Positions 55,708 through 64,000 of a DNA stretch of 64,000 nt are shown one piece after another; the first letter of the stretch is position 1; every line of letters starts with the position of its first letter. The stretch lies in the NCBI RefSeq assembly GCF_051622035.1, contig NC_135356.1:17411685-17475684 (forward strand). Direction: 5' to 3'. Source of the stretch: Arctopsyche grandis (taxonomy: Eukaryota > Arthropoda > Insecta > Trichoptera > Hydropsychidae). A model generated the notes under the pieces. The model searched no databases. It was not told where the DNA came from and saw only the letters and a program-made list of their open reading frames with translations. The translations under genes were made by a program, and so were the position numbers.

Positions 55708-56232
55708 CAGGGCCGCGCCTAGGAGTTCGGCCGCCTGTGTGCAAACTTAAATCGAGAAATGTAGTGTTTAAAATTAACCAGAAAAAAGTCAGAAAACCAA
55801 ATCGTCTAGTTCTGAACAGGACCAGACGAAAAGAGAGACTGAAAGTTTTTAAGTTCATTCATGAAAATATACTGTTTTTACCTCCCAATCCCACATCTGG
55901 AAATTGTTCTTTCGATGAAAAACCAATACTCAACATCATTGAAGAAATACATCTGGCAGTCGCAAAGATAATAGAACATAAAAAAATACCTAGCTCTATG
56001 CAGATCGAAGCTGCCATCCCGCTATCCCGTTATTTCCCCGAATTAGTTCGAGTGTGTTACAAGTTGTAACTTGCAATAGCAATCCACAAGTATACAACAA
56101 GACAACCTAAATGCATTTTAAAAAGTACGATGTCTTGTTTCTTATTTTTAAAGGAATGTAATTTTTTCGACTTTATATTTCGGATGCCTGTGTGCGTTGC
56201 ACACTTTTGTACATATGGTAGGCGTGGCCCTG
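55708..56232. mobile_element. hAT-type element (525 bp) with an open frame
   Basis: Inverted ends CAGGGCCGCGCCTA and (inverted) TAGGCGTGGCCCTG. Perfect 8-bp duplication CTTGTTAC at 55700-55707 and 56233-56240. GCCTGTGTGC occurs subterminally at both ends. Recent enough to keep a perfect TSD. See the frame inside. Confidence 0.88.
55713..56069 (+). other. Open frame inside the 525-bp hAT-type element
   Basis: About 119 codons beginning within the terminal repeat. Basic N-terminal half (KINQKKVRKPNRLVLNRTRR, KERLKVFKFIHENIL), then a mixed half ending YFPELVRVCYKL. No zinc finger or catalytic motif is recognised and no ATG with good context, though the length is notable for such a short element. 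It may be a leftover transposase exon or chance. Confidence 0.35.
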
Positions 56233-56240
56233 CTTGTTAC

Positions 56241-57177
56241 AGACCAATTTGGCTAATAGAAAGTGTAGTCGTAGGTAAGTTAAATTGAGACTGAAGATAT
56301 TTAAGTTCTCCGATGGAATGATAGGACATATATGTATGTATATGCAGTTGTTAAAACTAAATTTTCTTAGCACGATGTTCGGATTTCATCTAAAATATGG
56401 TTTAAAAAACAACCAGGTAGCGAAAAATGTTCGAAAAATCATGTATGTTGTTAATGTGTGTGATGCGCGCTCCAGTCCAAAATTGCTTTAATGGCTTCCA
56501 AATCTGGTATTCAGCTCAAATTGACGTGAAAGTGTTTGATGTAAGCGGATTCGAGGCAATTATCTTAGACATCTCTTCGCATTTGAGAATTTTAATCGCG
56601 ATATTCTCTACTAGAATCTCAAACGGTGTAATCAATCAATTCGATTGAAGTTGTGTGCTCTCATACTTAGTGAGATTTTTTTTGCAACACGCACGCAACG
56701 TAAAACGTACGTATTTACGATGAAATGTGTAGTCGCCGAAGTGTACACTGTGTAATTGACTATAAACAATGGTGTATAATAAAAATAATAGTTTATTATA
56801 GTAGAAAATTCAGCACAGGTGCCGATCAATGCAATTGACATAATTTATGTAAGACAGACTTACCTCTTCAGGATATTAGATGCCCGATTTTATGGATTGA
56901 CTTTTCACTTTTTTCAGTCTATTACAATCAAGCTACTAAGAAATACATACACATGTGTATATATTATAATTTTTTGAGGCAATAGAAAAGATTCAAAATG
57001 GGGGCGATAAATTGATGGGTTGCGACCATCATATTTATTCTTAAACAGTTTTTCATCCCAAGAAGACATATTTAGACATTTTTACAAAAAGACATTTTTA
57101 AAATTCTACTAAGTAGTACATACATAAATGTATACAAATACATGTACTATATCCAATAACTGCATACAATACATATA
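56241..57177. other. Unassigned stretch
   Basis: Frames at 56285-56491 and 56427-56648 have no family resemblance. Nothing else recognised. Confidence 0.45.
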
Positions 57178-57415
57178 TGATCCGTTATATTTGAAATTGG
57201 CGTTAGTCCATTTTTCTTCATTTCGAGGAATATCTCGAGTTTTACGTTTTATAATATTTAAAAATCTTGGTGGCCTGTAATACGTTTATTCTGCTTTTCC
57301 AAGATTCTGGAAATATCGCATTAAAATAAGTGATAAAAATTTGTAAATTAAGTCAAACAGAAAGTGTTTTTGGAACTGAAAATTGGATTCCCGCCACTTT
57401 CATATACATACATGT
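57178..57415 (+). mobile_element. GAGCCGTTATA MITE relative (~238 bp)
   Basis: Left ATGATCCGTTATATTTGAAA and right inverted CCGCCACTTTCATATA. The interior TGGCCTGTAATACGTTTATT matches 50355-50540, and CTTCATTTCGAGGAATAT matches the 9729 and 45355 copies. Confidence 0.7.
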
Positions 57416-59370
57416 ATATTTAGTATATTTATGGAGACTTTTCTTGAAGAAAGAAAATATGCCCCTTTTGAAAAAAACCGCTTTGTACTATTATGTATTT
57501 TCATCATAATTATTTTTAAATAACTTTAAAATACAATATTAAATTATATTTAATTTTATCTTGAATCATTTTCTTCTATTAAAGTCTTGATAAAAAGTAT
57601 ATTACTTAACAAAAGAAAAAATTAATATTAAAAAAAATCTATATTTTCAGTTGCACATAATTTTTGTAATTGAAAGAAACCGAGAACTTTTTTTAGTTTT
57701 CATTTGTGAATTTACACGTTTCAGAAAAAAAATTGTAAATTTTGAAAAAAAAATTATAACTCCTTGAAAATATTAATATTAGGTTATTTGTGGGAAAATT
57801 ATAAAATTTTTGGAAAGGCAACACATTTTTTTACATAGGGAGAATTTTTCCTGGAAAATATGGTCACCCTATAGATAAATAACTAAGGAAACAAAAGCTA
57901 TTAGATTGTCATCTTGGTTTGAATTCACAGAATATATAAAATAAGGAAATTCTGACACGATTCTCGAGTTTTATACAACTTCCAAAGCCACGGAAATATC
58001 AAATAAATTAATTCGTATTATGTACTAATCGAACATTTATATTCTCAACTGATTACATTGACTTCACTACACATCGGTAACTTTTGCAGAATTGTATTTT
58101 CAGTGAATTTTTTCAGTTGGAACCAAGTACGGAGAAAAGTCACATAAACAGGTTTTTCGAGTTGAATGTCAATGTTTCTTTCATTGCCGATTGAGCTCGA
58201 ATCGATCTGCTAAGTTAAGCACGCCATATTTGAAATGTGCAGTATCCATCAATGCTGATTTTACGCATGTATTTGACTCGACTTTCTATCTGTCCCGTTA
58301 GTCATCCTTGTCCACAATTTCGCGAGGAAATCCCAACGCGTTGCACAATGCTATTGCGAAAATTCGACGCGTTGGAAACTCGCGTCCTCAATCTTTGGTT
58401 CATATTAAGTATTATTATGTATTCCATATTGCATTGCTATGACGTGGGCCAAAACCTTGTTTTTTTTTTGTTACGAACTTGAAATTTTAGTTCTTTTTTA
58501 TTTATTAAATTCGCATTTTAACGATGCAACAGATTCATGTCCGTGAATCGTAATTGTATGAATTTGTTTCGAAAGCACGATTCGGTCTCAATTTTAAATT
58601 ACTCAATTAATTATTTTATTATTGCATATTCAATTTCGAACATAACTTATACATAATTACTGTTCAAGAGTCAAAAAAAATTACACGTATAATATATGTA
58701 AATTGAAAATTTTCATCGGGTTTTCTCGATGAATTTTTACATGAATTATTTATATAATAAATGCATTTTTTACTACAGATCTAACTTATTTCATGTAACC
58801 TTATGTTCTTTTCATTGGAGACGCAAATATAAAGAGAGTGCTGAACCATTTATGATTAAAAATTAAAAAATAGTATTGACATGGAAGATAGTACATCTAC
58901 ATATAGTAGCACTACATATGAACATCTATTCCTTCACGATACGAAAAGCACAACCTTTGAAATCGCTCTAAAATACCATATAATAATGGTATATATATTT
59001 ATTTATTTACCATTGTTGAGTAGTGTAAGAATGCCGACATCTAACAGTAGTAATTAGGTGACCTGGTGACTTACAGTCAGTCCAGAGTATTGCGTTAAAG
59101 ATATGCAAAAAATGAAGTTATATGAAGTTCCATACTCTTGTTAATTCTAATGATGTTCACAAAGCAAATGGACAAGACAATTAACAACTTTACTGCATAT
59201 TTTCATATCTTCAAGAAATCTTCAGCTAAGGCGGACGAAGTTCTACATTTAAACACAGTAATTTTATTAAAATAAATGTCCTTTTTAACTTTGTATTAAA
59301 ATGTTTCCAAAGATCAAACACGACTCTTGTCGATGTTGATCCGAGTCTCAATATTTATGATTATTGGACA
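57416..59370. other. AT-rich stretch with no recognised feature
   Basis: No gene. Frame 58237-58482 has no family resemblance. Confidence 0.5.
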
Positions 59371-59374
59371 TTAA

Positions 59375-59891
59375 GAGGGCTGGACACCAGCGCCTTGTCC
59401 ATACAAACGTATTGCACTTCTCCCTTCCTCAATTATGGCACTAGAGAAATTATTTTTTAATATGCTATGGATATCCACTATTAGCATGCATTTATGCTTT
59501 TATTTTTTTGATTAGTTATTTTTTATAGGAGCTAGAAGCCGCCAAACATTTATAAAATCGCCTTTTTTTTACACCCACGAAAAGAGTCCAGCGTGCTTAT
59601 TTAACGGTCGATTTTAAAAAAAAATACGCGCACAGTTGCATAGAAAATATCTTTCTCATACCGATGATGAAATATTTTTAAAAATTGGTCCAGTTTCGGA
59701 GGAGAACATTGGAGAATACGAAACCTCGATTTTGTCGATTTAAAATACGTTTTATCTGATCGAAGCGCAACTGTCGCATTCACTCAATATATATATTGAT
59801 ATATATTGTCGCATTTACTCAATAAATACATTCACTCAATATACATATATATCGAAGAAAGGAACGGCGAAAAAAATGAGGTACAGCCCTC
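59375..59891 (+). mobile_element. TTAA MITE, piggyBac-like (517 bp)
   Basis: Same start (GAGGGCTGGACACCAGCGCC) and end (GTACAGCCCTC) as 47386-47894, with TTAA at 59371-59374 and 59892-59895. The two copies match over their length with scattered changes. Confidence 0.86.
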
Positions 59892-59895
59892 TTAA

Positions 59896-60832
59896 TACAG
59901 TGCCAATGCACATGTGTTTATTTCTTTTAAATTTATAATCTGCACAATTAAAAAATAGCGTACTCAAATGTTTCGTACGGTAAAGTGTATATAACTGGAT
60001 TTACTATATGTTCTTTGTTGAAATAACAAGAACCACGCCGTATCTAATTGCAATGGTGAAAAATCCGCAAAAGGTCAACAGGAGATATTTTTTTTTAAAA
60101 AGCGAAAACATATCTGGAGAAAGATCCATCACCACGTTCGATTAATGTCAATAATCAGTTCCCACGACCGGCTGAGGATGATTCATTTTATGACATACCT
60201 AATCCTAAAGTGCGCTTGCTCACGCTACTTTACGTAACCGTCACTCCGGCTTGGAACGAAAAGAAAAACAATTCACTCAGTTTTGTACCCGTACACGTCT
60301 TTTGTTTGTGTTCTTATGTACTTCCCCATAGTGTAAATTGTGAGGCGGAAAAACAAAGGAAAACAAAACAACTTACAATAGAGGTCAGTTCTGTTGACCG
60401 TTTGGAGTGCAAAGATCATGTGTGTGTGTGTATGTTTGAATTAAAACATGAAAGTCAAAATCGCAATAATTACTCGCATAACCGTCGATGCATATTGTAT
60501 AGGGCTGTGCGTGGTAACCAATTAAATCAATTTAATATTTTTTTTCAATACTATTATACATATGTTATTCGATGAAAATAAATGCAGTAACATTGATAAA
60601 AATGTCTGGCGCTTTTAATTTATTCCATATGCATAGGCACCGAGAGAAAATTTCGGTCTGGGGAAAAATTTTATTCAGTGACCAAAAGAAGGGTCATTAA
60701 AAAAATAATAGTGCGTTTCAATATGTACATACATATATGTATGTATGTATGTATAAAAACTTGTTAATAGCGATTTTGTCGAAGAATTAGTCATCGCCGG
60801 GTAGATGGGAATTTGCAGGCTTCGCTTACAAC
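59896..60832. other. Unassigned stretch
   Basis: A 121-codon frame (60210-60575) is the longest here. It lacks a recognised domain and is not called. Confidence 0.45.
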
Positions 60833-60930
60833 CAGGGTTGTGGAGCCGGTTTAATATTTACCGATTCCGACTCCGACTGCAACTTTATTTTACGTTTCGA
60901 CTTCATCTCCGACTCCAACTTGAACGATTT
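60833..60930 (+). mobile_element. hAT terminal fragment (CAGGGTTGTGGAG type)
   Basis: CAGGGTTGTGGAGCCGG followed by ATTCCGACTCCGACT-type repeats, a familiar terminus of insect hAT elements. The other end is not seen; it may have been displaced by the next element. Confidence 0.45.
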
Positions 60931-60936
60931 TAGTAA

Positions 60937-61880
60937 TGGTGCTTACGCATCAAGCCAACGAACGGCCCACAGGCCAACTTTTAAAATTAGTGGCGTACAA
61001 AATATTGAAATAAAAATTAAATAAAAAATTGGACTTAAATATCAAAATTAAGCTAAAGAGCGAGATTGAGCTAAAAAGAGATCATCATTGATGTTTTGAA
61101 TTACAACAATGTTTTGAATTACGACGATACGCATTTACAACCAGAGAAATATTATAATTTCTCTGCTTACGAGTGAAAAAAAATCTTGTTATTATTTCTT
61201 AAAAGTTGTCACGATATGTTACTGTATTTCGGCCGTCGATGATCGGTAAAAAAAAACATTTGACAAAAAACCGCGGTGTCGGTTGTCGGTGTTTTGCCAA
61301 AGGGTTTCTTTTTCTTTTGTCGAAATAAAATTAATAATCACACATTATCCGATAAATTTTACCTCTGAAATGATTTAATTACTTGATTTATTTCGACGAG
61401 AGAAACAATTGAAGAATAAAAAAATCCTTTTGATGTAACCGACAACACCCCGGGTTAGCGAAAATCGTTGGATCACCCATACTAATACATGATATATTCT
61501 CAGTAACTGTGCTTTACGGGGAAGTAAAAATAATAATTCTTTGATTTTTTTTCGATCTTAGTGCGTATCTTCGTAAGTCAAAACATCTTAAGTCGAGGAT
61601 TACCTGTATGTGATTGTTGATGATCTAATTTTAGGTCAATCTCGAAAATTTATTTAAATTGTGCATGTTCTGTTTTAACTTTCAATATTTAATTTTAATT
61701 TTAATATAATGATTATAATTTTATTTTGATACTTGAATTTAATTTTAATATAATAATAATAGTTTTAATTTTGATATTTAATTTCAATTTTTAAATTTAA
61801 TTTTTATTTCGATATTTTGTACGCTACTGGTTTAAAAAGTTGGCCCAGAGACCGTTCGTTGGTTTGGTTCGTACGCACCA
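60937..61880. mobile_element. Element with ~85-bp terminal inverted repeats and TAA duplication (944 bp)
   Basis: Left TGGTGCTTACGCATCAAGCC and right inverted GGTTTGGTTCGTACGCACCA extend inward through CCAACGAACGG, GGCCAACTTTT and GCGTACAAAATAT. TAA at 60934-60936 and 61881-61883. A 3-bp TAA duplication suggests a Harbinger-like class (inference). Contains another element fragment at about 61090-61620. Confidence 0.75.
61090..61620. mobile_element. Possible pogo/Tigger-like fragment
   Basis: AAGTCGAGGATTACCTGTA at its right end is the inverse of the CAGGTAATCCTCGACTT-type terminus seen in pogo-like MITEs. GATGTTTTGAATTAC and GACGATACGCAT on the left match GTGCGTATCTTCGTAAGTCA on the right. 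The left end is eroded. Confidence 0.4.
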
Positions 61881-61907
61881 TAAGATCGACTTTTATTGCC
61901 AACGTAT

Positions 61908-62030
61908 GGGGTCTACGTGACGAGCCCGAATGTGAAACGCCCGAAAACGCAAATATCGGAAGGCAAAGATCGAAAATCGAAAGATCCTAAGTCGAAAGAT
62001 AAAAAAAGGGTGCATGGTAAACGGTACATA
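61908..62030. mobile_element. Half copy of the 12348-12661 MITE
   Basis: GGGGTCTACGTGACGAGCCC, AATGTGAAACGCCCGAAAAC and GCAAATATCGGAAGGCAAAG match the right half of 12348-12661 in reverse orientation. Ends near AACGGTACATAC. Confidence 0.7.
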
Positions 62031-62095
62031 CTAGTTGTTTCATACACGAACTATGTATATATACATACTAGTTGTTTCATACACGAACTATGTAT
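62026..62095. repeat. Short direct tandem duplication
   Basis: CATACTAGTTGTTTCATACA plus CGAACTATGTAT (32 bp) occurs at 62026-62057 and 62064-62095. A second doublet, TAAGTATTATTAACAGTCA, follows at 62100-62143. Confidence 0.85.
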
Positions 62096-62149
62096 TGGTT
62101 TAAGTATTATTAACAGTCAAAAGTTAAGTATTATTAACAGTCATAAACT

Positions 62150-63540
62150 ATATTTAAATAGACTCGCCAGGTGACAAACAAATGAGAATATGTATGTAGC
62201 CAGTATCGGTCCCCGATTACGTTTTTCGGTTTTCACATGCGATAAAGTTTGACTGAAATATGTAACGTAAATTGTACCTTGACTTTTTTATATTCCATGA
62301 ACTGAAACATGATATGTAATACTAGAGAAGAAAGCCAGGGCTTTATTCGATGGAAAATAATAATGAGAAAAGTCCAAGGGTTTTTGATATGTGCACGCAC
62401 GACATATTATATTCGATACTTTCGATTTCTCGCTGTACATCCGAGAGATACAAATGTAATGCAATATAAACGTGGTATGTATGTGCTTCGTATTTCACTT
62501 TCATTTCTCTCATACGACCAATTCTTATTTAGCCGTGAATAAATTATTATGCGTGTTATGATCGAACGAAAGCGTAAGTTTGGTTTTCATTGATTTTTTT
62601 CGCAATTACATTTGCGAATTTAATTCGCCGCAAGTGTGACGCCCCTGTCCGCAGAACGCTCGAAGCGCATTTGCATACATAAGCTTCGGCTGGGAATGTA
62701 TTTTATAATTTAATTTATTTACTTTAATTTATATTTAATTTATTTAATTTATATTCCTGTAAAAATTGTATAAAACTTTTTATTTAGGAATATACAGATA
62801 TTTTGATCCTTTCCGATAATTATCAGATAAATTTTATCAGAGATCAGCGAGTCATTGGTTGCCGTCCACTCGTATAGAATTTTGGTTTCAGCTTGAAGTT
62901 TTTTATTAATATATAATTTCTCAATTTAAAAAAAATCTTATATATGTACATACATTGTATGTAGTACATATATCGGAATGGAAATAGAAAATTTGACGGA
63001 TGGACCAGTCACTACCATACATCTGACGCAGGTTTTATTGCAGTTTACGCTTAGAACATTCCTCTTATTGATTCGCATTGGCTTTTCTTCGACATTGGAT
63101 CACAGTTTCGTGTTGCATTTATCGACTGGGTTATGTAACGTATGAGTCTTATCGAAATGGAAAGTAAGTGTAGATATGTATGTATGTTCGTATGAACACA
63201 TTGCGTACTGAAGACCGAGTCATGGGAAAGTATGGACTCCTGTTTTGTACACTACATCTTGTAAGATTATGATATGATGGTTTTAGATGCAAATACACCG
63301 TGTAAAAGCTATTTTTTACTGTCTAAATCGTATCCTGTTCAAACGTCCGAACAAATATTTTGACGGATTGCTTCTTGGTGTGAATCATTTTTGAACAAAT
63401 ATGAATTTCATTGCATTTTTCCTTTATTACTTTTTTATATATGAATGTACTGATGATATGTATTGATGATCCTCTTTTAATAACACTGTTCGACAAATGA
63501 CGACTTTTTTTTGGTTCAGAGACGAGATATGACGAGAAAG
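62150..63540. other. AT-rich stretch with no recognised feature
   Basis: No gene or element end supported. Frame 62309-62542 has no family resemblance. Confidence 0.5.
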
Positions 63541-63544
63541 ACAA

Positions 63545-64000
63545 TTTAATAATAATATATTAAATTGTCTTTATATGAGAATTAAATAAAATTCCACTTA
63601 GAAAAATCATATTTCGACTATTCTTGTGGATTAATAACAAAAATTCGTTTATTTTATTGAGGTAAGCCATTTATCAATAGAATTTTTGAAGAATAGTCAA
63701 AATATGATTTTTCTAAGTGGAATTTTATTTAATTCTCATATAAAGACAATTTAATATATTATTCCTATTAATTCAATTCAGATTTGTGTAAATACTAGTA
63801 CGAGCTTTTAGCTCGCAATTTTACCGATTTAAAATTCAGCACACTTCCAATTAACCCTTTTAAACGAAAAAAAAATAGTGTGGCTAGACCACTATCCCAA
63901 TAAACATGTTTCAATAGAAAATACTCAATATAAAATAGTATTAACAGTGAAATATTCCAAGTGAAAATACGTACTTTTGACTTTTGATTTGAACTGGACG
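63545..64000 (-). repeat. Long dispersed repeat, copy 2, with foldback
   Basis: Inverted match to 2736-3025 (from 64000 down to ~63712). Between 63548-63615 and 63708-63772 the unit folds back on itself (AATATATTAAATTGTCTTTA and TAAAGACAATTTAATATATT arms, ~65-70 bp, loop ~95 bp). Continues beyond the window. Confidence 0.75.

Noticed and set aside
60210..60575. 121-codon plus-strand frame
   Set aside because: No recognisable domain, composition typical of random AT-rich sequence with a GTGTGTGTG tract.

Overview
The window reads as AT-rich, gene-poor nuclear DNA of an arthropod, most likely an insect. It has no operons, dense TACATATGTA-type microsatellites and long (TA)n tracts. It is crowded with insect-type transposons: hAT, piggyBac-like, Mutator-like, Harbinger-like, Helitron-like, RTE, jockey/CR1-like LINEs, small LTR elements and a tRNA-derived SINE. 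I cannot name the species or order. Nothing looks bacterial or viral.

Only one host protein gene is well supported. It is a minus-strand gene (27063-28301 plus a candidate first exon at 29633) for a secreted Trp/Lys/Pro-rich tandem-repeat protein with His/Asp-rich blocks at both ends. Its large exon opens at a splice acceptor with a signal-peptide core and contains no Met codon, so the start must lie upstream. The best candidate first exon ends CTG-AAG before GTGAGT, exactly where ATG-AAG would be expected.

Layout. 1-6.3 kb: decayed hAT transposase (minus), a long dispersed repeat shared with the window end, a young 1.1 kb LTR element with 162-bp LTRs, and a five-copy array of short TAG...CTA elements. 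6.8-9.6 kb: a nearly intact hAT transposon with a 675-codon transposase and perfect 8-bp target duplications. 10-14 kb: a second TAG...CTA array, Helitron-like, RTE and foldback remnants. 16.5-22 kb: a hAT-type MITE carrying a LINE tail, then a four-level nest in which a TAG...CTA MITE holds a TTAA-flanked element, which holds RTE and Mutator-like fragments, the latter interrupted by a Harbinger-like MITE. 26-30 kb: the Trp-repeat gene. 32-37 kb: LINE remnants (one split by a 697-bp MITE) and a 5'-truncated RTE element between TA tracts. 39-43 kb: Helitron-like cluster, solo LTR, third TAG...CTA array. 45-64 kb: more MITEs, a SINE, Helitron-like repeats with a TTCCCG microsatellite, a hAT transposase C-terminus, and a foldback copy of the first dispersed repeat.

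The most unusual structure is the TAG...CTA family (14 copies). Successive copies sit directly inside each other's 8-bp target duplications (consensus close to GTTATGAG), forming three head-to-tail arrays that share a single 8-mer at each junction. Most remaining sequence is anonymous AT-rich DNA in which short ORFs are no better than chance.
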